Numbered from the stretch's first letter, positions 27,011 to 36,507 are shown. The stretch is DNA of 64,000 bases from Bacillota bacterium (GCA_023411555.1 JAEYOQ010000024.1:90025-154024), one strand, 5' to 3'. Program-made: numbers and translations. Notes: a model not told the origin generated them from the letters alone.

Positions 27011-28174
27011 ATGGTATCAGTACGTAAGATCGCAGCTTGTGTGTTGGTGGGAACACTATCATTTGCAGGACATGCGCAAACCGCAAGGGCAGCAGAAACC
27101 CCAGTTGCCGGGATAGATTTATTGTTGTCTGATTTGGATTTTGGTTCACAATCGGTTGATACAGGATTACAGACAGTTTTACAAACAACCTCAAATGCTA
27201 AAGTTAATGATCTTGCTTTTGCAAAGGTCGATAACTATGTAAATATCAGGAGTGAGGCCAGCGAGGATAGTAAAATACTCGGGAAGCTTTATAAGAATAA
27301 TGCAGCCACCCTACTTAACCAGGAAGAGGGATGGTATAAAGTAAAATCCGGATCTGTTACAGGGTACATAAAGTCAGAGTTTCTGTTAACCGGGGACCAG
27401 GCGGAAGAATACTCTGAGAAGATAGGCATAACCTATGCTACAGTTACTACTGCTACCTTAAGAGTAAGAGGAGAGGCGTCGCTAGATTCCTCAGTGATTT
27501 CTCTGATTCCAGGTGGTGAAGATTATAAGGTATTAAAGGAAGAGAAGGAATGGGTAAAGATCTCCATCGATAACAATAATGCCGGATATGTGTCCAAGGA
27601 TTATGTGACTTTGAACAAGGAGTATGATCAGGCTATTTCGATAGAAGAGGAGCAGGCAAAGCTCCAACAGGAGGCTGAAGCTGCGGCGAGAACAGCGAGA
27701 CTGGGCACTGCCAGTAGCTCCAGTACTGCACAGAAGTCCAGTGCCAATAAGATGGTAAAGAGCAGTTCTGTCTCCGAAAGTAAGTCGGTGAAGACTCAAA
27801 CATCAAATTCATCGTCCTTAAGGAATCGAGTTGTGGATTATGCACTCAAGTTTGAGGGTAATCCCTATTCTTGGGGCGGTACTAGTTTGACCAGAGGCGC
27901 TGATTGCTCCGGTTTTACTCAATCTGTACTAAAATATTTCGGAATTAGTATTCCGAGAACCTCCAGAGCACAGGCTGCAAGTGGCAAAAGAGTAGATATC
28001 GATAATATCAAGCCTGGAGATCTGATTTTTTACAGGAAGAACGGAGTTATTAATCATGTTGCCTTATACATAGGAAATGGAAAGGTAATCAGTGCAAAAA
28101 GTAAGGGTGAGGGCATACGGATTACAAGTTATAATTACCGCACTCCTTACAAGGCAGTAAGCTATATTAGTTAA
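27011..28174 (+). CDS. secreted SH3b-NlpC/P60 cell-wall hydrolase
   Basis: A signal peptide (about residues 1-28, ending ARA-AE) is followed by two SH3b domains (about 70-130 and 140-200), a Ser/Thr-rich linker (about 225-265) and a C-terminal NlpC/P60 domain (about 270-387). The catalytic Cys is in RGADCSGFTQ and the His in NHVALYIGNGK. These enzymes cut D-Glu-diamino acid bonds in peptidoglycan peptides, in growth or cell separation. AAGGAGG lies 5 bases before the ATG. The gene is single and is followed by a long inverted repeat. Confidence 0.9.
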   Translation: MVSVRKIAACVLVGTLSFAGHAQTARAAETPVAGIDLLLSDLDFGSQSVDTGLQTVLQTTSNAKVNDLAFAKVDNYVNIRSEASEDSKILGKLYKNNAATLLNQEEGWYKVKSGSVTGYIKSEFLLTGDQAEEYSEKIGITYATVTTATLRVRGEASLDSSVISLIPGGEDYKVLKEEKEWVKISIDNNNAGYVSKDYVTLNKEYDQAISIEEEQAKLQQEAEAAARTARLGTASSSSTAQKSSANKMVKSSSVSESKSVKTQTSNSSSLRNRVVDYALKFEGNPYSWGGTSLTRGADCSGFTQSVLKYFGISIPRTSRAQAASGKRVDIDNIKPGDLIFYRKNGVINHVALYIGNGKVISAKSKGEGIRITSYNYRTPYKAVSYIS

Positions 28175-28212
28175 TAAAATTTCTCATTAATAAAGATTGT
28201 TACATATACAAA

Positions 28213-28307
28213 GAGGCTGATACAAAGCATTCATAGTTAACGTGGTTCAGGGATGAGGTGTTGTTATACTTACCCTATGTTAATTGAGAATGCTTTGTAT
28301 CAGCCTC
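28213..28307. repeat. 20-bp perfect inverted repeat after the NlpC/P60 gene
   Basis: Arms 28213-28232 and 28288-28307 are exact reverse complements with a 55-nt loop. This may serve as terminator for the hydrolase gene but has no T run. It resembles the long-armed repeat at 9968-10048 in form, not in sequence. Confidence 0.7.
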
Positions 28308-28633
28308 GAATTGTTGTATTGTTATTGTTCGCAGCTATCTAGCGAATCTGATAGCTTTCAGCAAAGGTTCTTGTTCGGGAAGCCTTAGCCGTAATCCTTA
28401 ATCTTAATTACTAATATGGCTATGAATAGTAACGTTGTAGACCATAATAATATATAAGATATATTCTGATTAAGTACTGGACAAATATATTACTCTGAAT
28501 TATATTATACGTATAATAAAGTATCATATAGTGATTTTTGGAAATTCTCGAGTAATAAGGATATCTGGAAATAATATATAGATATAGAATATATTGCATT
28601 ACAGAAATATATTATATCAAAGGAGGAAGATGC
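28308..28633. other. AT-rich intergenic region before the ZIP gene
   Basis: No gene, convincing promoter pair or conserved RNA was recognised in these 326 bp. The region is strongly AT-rich towards its 3' end, just before the ribosome site of the transporter gene. Confidence 0.4.
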
Positions 28634-29443
28634 ATGGATTGGTTTAGAGCATTAGACCCTGTTCTTCAAGCGCTGGTTGCAACTTTATTTACTTGGTTGG
28701 TAACAGCGGCAGGAGCGGCTACGGTATTTATATTTAAAACAATCAATAAAAAGGTGTTAAACGGAATGCTTGGATTTGCAGCAGGCGTTATGATTGCAGC
28801 AAGCTTCTGGTCCTTATTGGCGCCGGCTATAACAATGGCTGAGGAAGCCGGAATGATAGCCTGGGTACCTGCAGTGATAGGCTTTCTAGCAGGAGGAGCT
28901 TTTCTCTGGTTGGTGGATGTCTTAATGCCCCATCTTCATATTGGACCCCAGGAGGAACCCGAAGGTATAAAGACCAGTTTGAAGAGAAGTATACTACTGG
29001 TTTTAGCAATTACACTTCATAATATCCCAGAGGGGCTGGCAGTGGGTGTAGCTTTTGGTGCGGTTGCAGCTGATTTCCCAGTAGCATCTCAGGCTGGAGC
29101 GATTGCCCTTGCCTTAGGTATTGGCCTGCAGAATTTCCCGGAGGGAGCAGCAGTTTCCGTACCACTTAGAAGAGAGGGTTTGACCCGCTGGAAGAGCTTT
29201 GTCTATGGGCAGGCTTCCGGCATCGTAGAGCCGATTGCCGGTGTGCTGGGAGCGGCTGCCGTAATTGCTATGAAGCCGCTTCTTCCTTATGCCCTGTCTT
29301 TCGCGGCAGGTGCGATGATATATGTTGTGGTAGAGGAATTAATTCCTGAAGCACAGCAGGAGAAGCAGCATTCCAATGTTGGAACCATAGGTGCTATGTT
29401 AGGATTTGCAGTAATGATGCTGCTGGATGTAGCCTTAGGTTAG
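28634..29443 (+). CDS. ZIP-family divalent metal transporter
   Basis: The 269-residue protein has eight predicted membrane segments and the two conserved metal-binding helices with HNIPEGLAVGVAFG (segment IV) and NFPEGAAVSVPLR (segment V). A short acidic and His-containing loop (MPHLHIGPQEEPEG) lies before segment IV. ZIP proteins import zinc, iron or manganese into the cytoplasm. AGGAGGAAG stands before the ATG. A terminator follows. No metal-responsive operator was recognised. Confidence 0.9.
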   Translation: MDWFRALDPVLQALVATLFTWLVTAAGAATVFIFKTINKKVLNGMLGFAAGVMIAASFWSLLAPAITMAEEAGMIAWVPAVIGFLAGGAFLWLVDVLMPHLHIGPQEEPEGIKTSLKRSILLVLAITLHNIPEGLAVGVAFGAVAADFPVASQAGAIALALGIGLQNFPEGAAVSVPLRREGLTRWKSFVYGQASGIVEPIAGVLGAAAVIAMKPLLPYALSFAAGAMIYVVVEELIPEAQQEKQHSNVGTIGAMLGFAVMMLLDVALG

Positions 29444-29519
29444 GAATAGAACAGGTTATATCAAGTAACCATATAAATTTACCAAAAGAGCTTTGATAAG
29501 CACAGAGCCATAAATACAG

Positions 29520-29566
29520 AAAGGACAACAAGCATCCCATAATAGAGATGCGTGTTGTCCTTTTTG
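29520..29566. terminator. terminator between ZIP gene and oad genes (AAAGGACAACA family)
   Basis: A stem (29520-29536 with 29547-29563, one mismatch) is followed by TTTTT. The convergent arrangement suggests it ends the ZIP transcript. The sequence AAAGGACAACA..CATCCC also occurs in the terminator after pyk (49803). Confidence 0.85.
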
Positions 29567-29636
29567 CATTTATACAGCTACAGTCCTAAATGAAGGTCAA
29601 GTTCATCAAACAACGGCCGTAAAGGTATTTCATATA

Positions 29637-29774
29637 TTACTCGTCCTCTTTTTTCGTATTAGATGAGAATTTTCCTAACAATACTACGATCAAGGTTAAT
29701 AATAGAATTACGGTGAAAATGGAAAGCATACCTTTTCCCATGATTTCCAATGCATAGATAAAAGTCTGATTCAT
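29637..29774 (-). CDS. Na+-translocating decarboxylase gamma (OadG-like) subunit
   Basis: This 45-codon gene has one hydrophobic segment (about residues 10-34), MLSIFTVILLLTLIVVLLG, then a charged tail ending NTKKEDE. That is the layout of the very small OadG/MmdD gamma subunits that stabilise the alpha-beta complex. GAAAGGAG lies before the ATG. It is directly downstream of the beta subunit gene (30-bp gap) in the same direction, which supports the call. Such small subunits are easily missed. Confidence 0.75.
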   Translation of the reverse strand: MNQTFIYALEIMGKGMLSIFTVILLLTLIVVLLGKFSSNTKKEDE

Positions 29775-29804
29775 AATATTCTCCTTTCGCTTAACAACCC
29801 ACAC

Positions 29805-30959
29805 TTAGCCTGCCATATTCTTCAGAATCTCTGTTACGATCTTAATTACAACACCGCCGGCAACAACAGATCCGATCTGACCGGATACGTTAGCACTGAT
29901 CGCATGCATTAAAAGGTGGTTGCTAGGATCCTCTTTCAGACCCATCTTCTGAACAACACGTGCTGACATAGGGAATGCAGATATACCTGCAGCTCCAACC
30001 ATAGGATTAATCTTATTCTTTCTAAAGAACAGGTTTAGGAACTTAGCAAATAATACACCACCGATACTATCCATAACAAAGGCTACTAAGCCTAAGCCCA
30101 TGATTAAAAGCGTCTTCAGATTCACAAAGGCATCAGCCTGCATACTGAAGGAGATGGTAATGCCAAGAAGCAGAGTGATCAGGTTGGGTAGTACGTTCTG
30201 GGCTGTATCGGATAAGCTTCCAAGAACACCACTTTCTCTAATCAAGTTACCAAACATAAGGAAGCCTACCAAAGCCACAGATTCAGGAGAGATAAGTCCG
30301 GCGACGATTGTGACGATAATCGGGAACATAATTCTGGTCAGCTTAGTAACATTCTTCGGATTGTATTCCATACGAATCATACGCTCTTTCTTGGTGGTAA
30401 CAAGCTTGATTGCCATAGGCTGTACAATCGGAACAAGAGCCATATAGGAGTAGGCCGCGACGGCGATGGCACCCATGTACTGCGAATTAAGGATTTGTGA
30501 TACCAGGATGGAAGTAGGACCATCCGCAGCACCGATGATTCCGATAGAAGCAGCATCGGCTAAGTCAAATCCTAGTAAAGCAGCAAGTGCGATCGTAAAG
30601 AAGATACCGAACTGAGCTGCAGCACCGAATAAAAACATCTTCGGGTTGGATAAGAGAGGACCGAAGTCAATCATTGCACCGATACCGATAAATAACAGAA
30701 TCGGAAGAGCTTCGGATGCTTCAATTCCAGTTTCAAACAACCATTGAATGATACCGTGTGTCTCGACGACACCTTGCAGCTTCTGGTCCAATACACCGGA
30801 AAGGGGAAGGTTAACTAATATTGCACCAAATCCCATAGGTAGTAGCAGTGAGGGTTCAAATTCCTTCTCTATTGCTAGATAAATCAGAATAGCACCCACT
30901 AGATACATTACACACTGCTGCCAAGTAATTGCCATAATGCCTGACAATAAGAAATCCAT
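29805..30959 (-). CDS. Na+-translocating decarboxylase beta subunit (OadB/MmdB)
   Basis: The 384-residue membrane protein has about ten membrane segments and the conserved beta-subunit stretches GAADGPTSILVSQIL and GAAGISAFPMSARVVQ. This subunit couples decarboxylation of a carboxybiotin to pumping of sodium ions out of the cell. The frame is open from an upstream ATG, but that codon is part of the ribosome-site region; ATG 30959 has AAGGAGG 8 bases before it. The biotin and carboxyltransferase (alpha) subunits are not in the window, so the substrate (oxaloacetate, methylmalonyl-CoA or glutaconyl-CoA) is unknown. Confidence 0.9.
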   Translation of the reverse strand: MDFLLSGIMAITWQQCVMYLVGAILIYLAIEKEFEPSLLLPMGFGAILVNLPLSGVLDQKLQGVVETHGIIQWLFETGIEASEALPILLFIGIGAMIDFGPLLSNPKMFLFGAAAQFGIFFTIALAALLGFDLADAASIGIIGAADGPTSILVSQILNSQYMGAIAVAAYSYMALVPIVQPMAIKLVTTKKERMIRMEYNPKNVTKLTRIMFPIIVTIVAGLISPESVALVGFLMFGNLIRESGVLGSLSDTAQNVLPNLITLLLGITISFSMQADAFVNLKTLLIMGLGLVAFVMDSIGGVLFAKFLNLFFRKNKINPMVGAAGISAFPMSARVVQKMGLKEDPSNHLLMHAISANVSGQIGSVVAGGVVIKIVTEILKNMAG

Positions 30960-31364
30960 AAAATAAGTCCTCCTTAGCATGATTGGTCATCCCTCATCCG
31001 TACATCATCGAAAACGCACACAAACGACACAAATGATAAATATGAATATGTACGTCTCCAATCACTGTCATTATATTTGAGAGACATGACAAGAATATAC
31101 AATTGGTTTTATTTTAGCTCATTCGTATGGCTGATGTCAATGATAATTCATAAGTTGCTATTCTTAATTATCGGAAAAATGAATATATTAATTACGGGTT
31201 TTACGCTAAGTAAAAATCACGAATCTATTAAAAATGAGTATGGAAAAATGCACAAAAAAATAATAAATTTAATGGCAAATGAGCCTATATAATTGGAATA
31301 ATTATGAAATAATATTATGTAAACTATATAAAATGACGTAATTATTTAATTAAACTGTTAGCTA

Positions 31365-31393
31365 TTGCACAAAAATTCCAAACGTGATAGTAT
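31365..31393 (+). promoter_or_regulatory. promoter of the membrane pyrophosphatase gene
   Basis: TTGCAC (31365-31370), 17-bp spacer, TAGTAT (31388-31393). The 480-bp gap between the divergent oadB and pyrophosphatase genes also contains an AT-rich 71-codon open frame (31077-31292) with poor start context that I do not call. Confidence 0.6.
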
Positions 31394-31444
31394 TTGAGGC
31401 AAAGCGGATTTTTTGCTGAAATAAATGAAAGGGAGATGAATATT

Positions 31445-33550
31445 TTGAGTATTAGCTTATTGTTTTTCCAAATTATTTCAATCATTATTGCGATTCTCTC
31501 ATTTGGAGCGGCTTTTTGGCTCTATAAATGGGTAGAGAAACAACCTTCCTCTAACAAGAAAATTGCAGAGGTTAGTAAGTTGATCCGTAACGGAGCTTAC
31601 ACATTTTTGGCAAAAGAGTTCAAGACACTGGCTAAGTTTTGCGGTGTAGCAGCGGTCATCATTCTGATTTTCCTTCCTTCACCGATTTGGAAGGGGAATC
31701 TGCTGGATAACCTTCTGATGGCTGTATCTTATATCTTTGGTACTGTATTCTCAGGAATTGCAGGAAAGATTGGTATCAGCATTGCAACAATTGCAAATGT
31801 TAAGGCTGCCGAGACAGCGACGAAAGGAATTAAGCCCTCTTTTATGTCTGGCTTTCGTGGCGGTGCTGTAATGGGAATGGCAGTAGTAGGCTCCAGTTTG
31901 CTGGGAGTAACGCTGGTTCTTCTCCTGACAGATAATACAACCGCACTTCTTGGCTTCAGCTTCGGTGCCAGCTCTATGGCCCTGTTTGCTAAAGCAGGAG
32001 GTGGTATCTTCACAAAGACAGCAGATATCAGCGCTGACCTTTGCGGCAAGGTAGAGCTTGGAATTCCCGAGGATGATCCGCGTAATCCTGCAGTAATCGC
32101 TGATAACGTTGGTGACAATGTTGGTGATGTTGCTGGTATGGGTGCTGATTTATTTGACTCCAATGTAGCTTCTATGGCAGCCGCATTGGTAATGGCTTCC
32201 GCGCTTGATAAGGTCGCCGGAGGTACAGGAAATGCAGCGATGGTATTCTGCTATGCGGCAATTGGTTTATTTGCTTCTATGATTGGTGTATTAACTGCTA
32301 AGATGAAGGAAGGCGGCGACCCGACTAAAGCATTAAATTCTAATACATATGTAACTACAATAATATTCGGTGCACTGACGGCAGTAGCTACCTGGGCATT
32401 TGACTTTGAATGGCGTATCTGGGCAGCAAGTGCCATCGGCCTCGTTGTAGGCGTTGTTATCGGTTTGGCAAGCGATTACTTTACCGATGATAAGAAGCCA
32501 CCGGTACATGCAGTAGCAAAGGCTTGTGAATCTGGTCCTGCCTTTACAATTCTATCCGGTATATCCTATGGTTTAATGAGTACCTTACCCTCCATGATTG
32601 GTATTGGTATTTCTGCTCTTGCAGCTTATAAGATTTGCGAGCCCCTTGGGAATGGCTATGCAATGTTTGGCATCTCTATGGCAGCAGTTGGTATGTTATC
32701 CATCGTTGGTATGATTATCTCCAATGATGCTTATGGTCCTATTGTTGATAATGCACGTGGCCTTGTAGAAATGGGTGAATTAGGGGAAGAGGCACTTGAG
32801 ATCACCGATTCACTGGATAGTGCAGGTAATACAGTAAAGGCAGTAACTAAGGGCTTTGCAATCGGCGCAGCCGGTCTTACTGTTATTGCATTATTGGGAG
32901 CCTTCATGAGTGAGGTAAATACAGCGGCAGCGGAGCTGGGGATGGTAGAGGAAGGTGTAAATTACATTCAGGGCTTTGATATTATCAATCCCGTTGTGTT
33001 CTTTGGTCTGCTATTCGGTGCAGCAATCCCGGCTGTATTCTCCGCTATGCTTATGCTAGGTGTTGACCGCAATGCGCAGCGTATGGTTGCTGAGATCCAT
33101 CGTCAGTTCAAGGAGATTATCGGCTTAAAGGAAGGAAAAGAAGGCGTTGTTCCAGAGTATGACAAGTGTATTGAGATCGCAACAACCGGTGCTATCAAGG
33201 AATTGATTCCGGCAGGCTTAATGGTTATTATCTGTACCCTTCTGGTAGGCTTTATCGGTGGCGTTCAGGCAATTGGCGGCTTCATCACAGGTAATATTAT
33301 TAGTGGTTTATTGTTTGCCTTGTTTATGTCCAATTCAGGTGGTCTTTGGGATAATACTAAGAAGTACATCGAGTCAGGACATAATGGCGGTAAGAACTCC
33401 GATGCACACAGAGCGGGTGTAGTTGGTGATACGGTAGGCGATCCCTTTAAGGATACAGCAGGTCCTTCTATTAACACTCAGATTACAGTTGTATCCCTAG
33501 TTGCTTCATTAACAGCAACCATTTTCCTTACCTTTTCAATCTTTGGTTAA
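31445..33550 (+). CDS. hppA: membrane-bound proton-pumping pyrophosphatase
   Basis: The roughly 700-residue protein has about 16 membrane segments and the pyrophosphate-site signatures DNVGDNVGDVAGMGADLFDS and GDTVGDPFKDTAGPS. It hydrolyses pyrophosphate and pumps H+ (or Na+) across the membrane, saving energy in anaerobes that make much PPi. The K in GNTVKAVTKG occupies the site where K+-independent enzymes have Lys and K+-dependent ones Ala, so it is probably a K+-independent H+ pump. TTG 31445, with GGGAG 9 bases upstream, is preferred over ATG 31436, which lies too close to that site. Confidence 0.92.
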   Translation: MSISLLFFQIISIIIAILSFGAAFWLYKWVEKQPSSNKKIAEVSKLIRNGAYTFLAKEFKTLAKFCGVAAVIILIFLPSPIWKGNLLDNLLMAVSYIFGTVFSGIAGKIGISIATIANVKAAETATKGIKPSFMSGFRGGAVMGMAVVGSSLLGVTLVLLLTDNTTALLGFSFGASSMALFAKAGGGIFTKTADISADLCGKVELGIPEDDPRNPAVIADNVGDNVGDVAGMGADLFDSNVASMAAALVMASALDKVAGGTGNAAMVFCYAAIGLFASMIGVLTAKMKEGGDPTKALNSNTYVTTIIFGALTAVATWAFDFEWRIWAASAIGLVVGVVIGLASDYFTDDKKPPVHAVAKACESGPAFTILSGISYGLMSTLPSMIGIGISALAAYKICEPLGNGYAMFGISMAAVGMLSIVGMIISNDAYGPIVDNARGLVEMGELGEEALEITDSLDSAGNTVKAVTKGFAIGAAGLTVIALLGAFMSEVNTAAAELGMVEEGVNYIQGFDIINPVVFFGLLFGAAIPAVFSAMLMLGVDRNAQRMVAEIHRQFKEIIGLKEGKEGVVPEYDKCIEIATTGAIKELIPAGLMVIICTLLVGFIGGVQAIGGFITGNIISGLLFALFMSNSGGLWDNTKKYIESGHNGGKNSDAHRAGVVGDTVGDPFKDTAGPSINTQITVVSLVASLTATIFLTFSIFG

Positions 33551-33571
33551 TTAGTTAGATTAATGATTTAG

Positions 33572-33620
33572 AGGTACAATTCCTAAACGGTGATCGCCAC
33601 ATGGGGATTGTACCTTTTTA
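33572..33620 (+). terminator. terminator after hppA
   Basis: A 12-bp stem (33572-33583 with 33604-33615, one G-T pair) is followed by TTTTTATT. A second small palindrome (TTATTTCATAG...CTATGAAATAA) follows directly at about 33620-33653. Confidence 0.85.
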
Positions 33621-33674
33621 TTATTTCATAGTAAATTACGTCCTATGAAATAATAAGCCCTCCGGGCAGGATGC

Positions 33675-33749
33675 GCACTTCGCGGATAGGAAGTTGTTGC
33701 TTCGCAACCCGCTCAGGCGCGAAAGAGTCAGCAAGCAGACTCTTTGTTC
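33675..33749. repeat. interspersed intergenic repeat, copy A
   Basis: The segment with GCACTTCGCGGATAGG, GTTGTTGCTTCGCAACCCG and GAAAGAGTCAGCAAGCAGAC is closely similar to 47152-47248 and, in its second half, to 57873-57916. It contains short hairpins (GTTGTTGCTTCGCAAC). It lies outside genes in all three places. Confidence 0.75.
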
Positions 33750-33823
33750 CAATTACTGTTCACACCCAGCTTGTAAGGTGGCAAAAGGAGTTTGATCAAT
33801 GATATTTGAACGATAAACTATTA

Positions 33824-33852
33824 TTGTAAATAGGATGATTCTGTGGTAGAAT
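33824..33852 (+). promoter_or_regulatory. promoter of the TPR lipoprotein-hflX unit
   Basis: TTGTAA (33824-33829), 17-bp spacer, TAGAAT (33847-33852), about 100 bp before the lipoprotein start. Confidence 0.5.
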
Positions 33853-33949
33853 ATTTCAAGGATACAATATATGGTAGAATTAATTATTATTGCCAATGAA
33901 GTTATGATAACAAAAGAGTCGCTAATGTACATACCTTGGGGGATTGAGA

Positions 33950-35137
33950 ATGGTAAAGAAACTTCTTTCAATGGGAATATGCTTATTATGGATTGCGGTG
34001 ATAGGCGGTTGCAGTGTGTCTAATAATCTTTATGAGGATGGTAAGAAAAGCTTCGAAAGCGGAAATTACGAGGAAGCTGTCGCCTTATTTGAGGCTGCGA
34101 TAAAGGAAACCTCTAATAAAGCTGAGTATTACATAGACTACGGATTTTCCTTGATTAAGCTAGAGCGGTATGAGGAGGCTTTGACCATATTCGATAACGC
34201 TTACGTGAACAAGGATATTATCATAGTAAACCGGAATAATAAAAGACTATATCGTGGTAAAGGGATTGCCAATTACCATATGATGGAATATAGCGATGCG
34301 ATTGCTGAGTTTAAGAAGGCCTTGGCGATACATGAATTATCAGAGCTGGATATGGATATATTGTATTATATCGGCAGCTCACTGATGACCGTCGGTTCCT
34401 ATGAAGATGCTATCGAAGCATACACCAGTATTATTAAGCTGGATAATAAAAGTGCCGATGCCTATAGCAGTAGGGCATTATGCTATCGAAACCTAGGTGA
34501 TTTTGACCTTAGCCTGGCAGATTATGATACTGCGATCAGGTTGGAACAGGAGAATTACACCCATTATTTTGGAAAATACTATCTTTTGGCTGAGAACGGC
34601 GATGTGACAGGAGCCAATGAGGTTCTTGCCAAGGCAGCACAGATTAATCAGAAGACCAGCGAAGATCAGTATAATATGGGTAAGGTTCATTTCTATCAAG
34701 GTGATTATGAGGTGGCACTTTCTGAACTGAGCGAGGGCTTCAATAATGGTTTTACGGAAGCTTACTATTATATAGGTGAGATTTATCGGATTAAGAAGGA
34801 TTATCCCAAGGCGATTTATTATTACGATATCTTTATAAAAGAAGGCGATATCCTGGCCCCTAATGTATACAACCAGATCGCCTCCTGCCTGATTAAGACC
34901 GGAGAATATACACAGGCACTAAGTTATCTTGAGAAAGGAATTGCCTATAATCATGCAGGTTCAATGCAGTCATTGAAGAGAAATGAGATTGTGGCCTATG
35001 AATGTTTAGGCGACTTTAACAAAGCCAAGGAAAAGCTGACAGAGTATATGATGCTTTACCCAGATGATAAAGAGGCAGCAAGAGAGGCAAAGTTTTTAGA
35101 GACTAGGATTATGGAAGCTGAGACGATAGAGGAGTAG
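33950..35137 (+). CDS. TPR-repeat lipoprotein
   Basis: A lipoprotein signal ending in IGGC is followed by about nine tetratricopeptide repeats over residues 25-380, for example YEDGKKSFESGNYEEAVALF and YSSRALCYRNLGDFDLSLADY. Such proteins form a curved scaffold for protein contacts at the outer face of the membrane. The frame is open from TTG 33944; ATG 33950 has GGGGGA 7 bases upstream. hflX begins 3 bp after its stop, so the two share a transcript, but a functional link is not obvious. Confidence 0.85.
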   Translation: MVKKLLSMGICLLWIAVIGGCSVSNNLYEDGKKSFESGNYEEAVALFEAAIKETSNKAEYYIDYGFSLIKLERYEEALTIFDNAYVNKDIIIVNRNNKRLYRGKGIANYHMMEYSDAIAEFKKALAIHELSELDMDILYYIGSSLMTVGSYEDAIEAYTSIIKLDNKSADAYSSRALCYRNLGDFDLSLADYDTAIRLEQENYTHYFGKYYLLAENGDVTGANEVLAKAAQINQKTSEDQYNMGKVHFYQGDYEVALSELSEGFNNGFTEAYYYIGEIYRIKKDYPKAIYYYDIFIKEGDILAPNVYNQIASCLIKTGEYTQALSYLEKGIAYNHAGSMQSLKRNEIVAYECLGDFNKAKEKLTEYMMLYPDDKEAAREAKFLETRIMEAETIEE

Positions 35138-35140
35138 TAT

Positions 35141-36388
35141 ATGGCAGAATTATTTGAAATAAAAGAACAAGAGGAGCGCTTCGTCTTAGTTGGTGTAGCT
35201 TCTAATTTAAAGTATGATACAGAAGAATCACTGGCTGAATTAGAGGAGCTCGCGGCAACTGCGGGTGCGATTACAGTCGGTAGGATTATTCAGAACAGAG
35301 AGAGTATCCATCCAGGCACCTATATCGGTAAGGGGAAGATCGAGGAGGTTCGTGCTCTTGCATTAGAGACGGGAGCTACAGGCATAGTATGTGATGATGA
35401 GCTGACACCAGTACAGCTTAAAAATCTGGAGGATGCCTTACAGATGAAGGTACTCGATCGTACCGTCATTATTCTTGATATCTTCGCAAACCGTGCTTCT
35501 ACGAAAGAAGGGAAGATTCAAGTAGAACTGGCGCAGTTACGCTATCGTTCCACCAGATTGATCGGATTACGTAACTCTTTGTCGAGGCTCGGAGGAGGGA
35601 TCGGAACAAGAGGTCCAGGTGAGAAGAAACTGGAGATTGACCGTCGAATTATCAAAGAGAGAATTTCTCAGTTAAGACGGGAACTTGATGAGGTTAAGCA
35701 AAATCGTGAGACCGCCAGAAGTCTTCGTAGTAAGAATATGATACCGGTAATAGCGATTGTAGGTTACACAAATGCAGGAAAATCAACCCTGCTAAATCAT
35801 CTGACTAATGCAGGAGTACTGGAAGAGGATAAGCTTTTTGCTACGTTGGATCCTACGACCAGGGCCTTGGTACTAGAGAGTGGACAGCAGGTGCTTTTAA
35901 CAGATACGGTAGGCTTTATTCGTAAGCTACCTCATCATTTAATTGAGTCCTTTCGAAGTACACTGGAGGAGGCAAAGTATGCAGATATTATACTGCATGT
36001 AGTGGATAGCTCGAACCCGGATGCTTATAGCCAGATGCATATCGTATACGATACCTTGAATAAGCTTGGTATTCAAGACAAGGTAATCATAACTGCCTTC
36101 AACAAGCAGGATAAGCTGGAGACGGAGACAATCATTAAGGATTTTAAAGCAGATCATACTGTAAAAATATCGGCAAAAACCGGAGCAGATATCGATAAGC
36201 TTTTAGAGATTATAGAAAAGGTACTGAGTGAGCGTAAGGTGCTGCTGGAAAAGGTTTTCTCATACCAGGATGCAGGAAGAATTCAAACAGTTAGAAAATA
36301 TGGTCAGCTTTTGGAGGAGGAATACCAGCAGGAAGGAATTTATGTGAAGGCATATGTTCCCAAGGAGGTATATCAGACTCTGATATAG
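35141..36388 (+). CDS. hflX: GTPase HflX, ribosome-splitting factor
   Basis: The 415-residue protein has the N-terminal HflX domain with HPGTYIGKGK and TPVQLKNLEDAL. The Gly-rich linker RLGGGIGTRGPGEKKLE is a hallmark of the family. The GTPase domain has G1 GYTNAGKST, G3 DTVGF and G4 FNKQDK. HflX binds the 50S subunit and rescues stalled or hibernating ribosomes after stress. Coupled to the TPR lipoprotein gene upstream. Confidence 0.95.
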   Translation: MAELFEIKEQEERFVLVGVASNLKYDTEESLAELEELAATAGAITVGRIIQNRESIHPGTYIGKGKIEEVRALALETGATGIVCDDELTPVQLKNLEDALQMKVLDRTVIILDIFANRASTKEGKIQVELAQLRYRSTRLIGLRNSLSRLGGGIGTRGPGEKKLEIDRRIIKERISQLRRELDEVKQNRETARSLRSKNMIPVIAIVGYTNAGKSTLLNHLTNAGVLEEDKLFATLDPTTRALVLESGQQVLLTDTVGFIRKLPHHLIESFRSTLEEAKYADIILHVVDSSNPDAYSQMHIVYDTLNKLGIQDKVIITAFNKQDKLETETIIKDFKADHTVKISAKTGADIDKLLEIIEKVLSERKVLLEKVFSYQDAGRIQTVRKYGQLLEEEYQQEGIYVKAYVPKEVYQTLI

Positions 36389-36451
36389 GGAGATTATATG
36401 GTTAATTATCGGCTTTTTGAGGAAATATATAATAGGTATTAAATACTATTT

Positions 36452-36507
36452 AAATACTAGATGTAGTATAATGGGCAATATTATCACATACATCTAGTAT
36501 TTTTTTG
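36452..36507. terminator. hairpin with T7 between hflX and nrdD, overlapping NrdR-like boxes
   Basis: AAATACTAGATGTA (36452-36465) and TACATCTAGTATTT (36489-36502) are perfect reverse complements, followed by a run of Ts, so this probably ends the hflX transcript. The same bases contain ATACTAGATGTAGTAT (36454-36469), which shares 12 of 16 positions with the NrdR box pattern ACACTATATATAGTGT. A weaker second copy lies about 31 bp on, just upstream of the nrdD -35 box. Confidence 0.65.

Noticed and set aside
31077..31292. A 71-codon frame between oadB and hppA
   Set aside because: Very AT-rich, weak start context and no recognisable domain. It may be chance, although a small membrane protein cannot be excluded.
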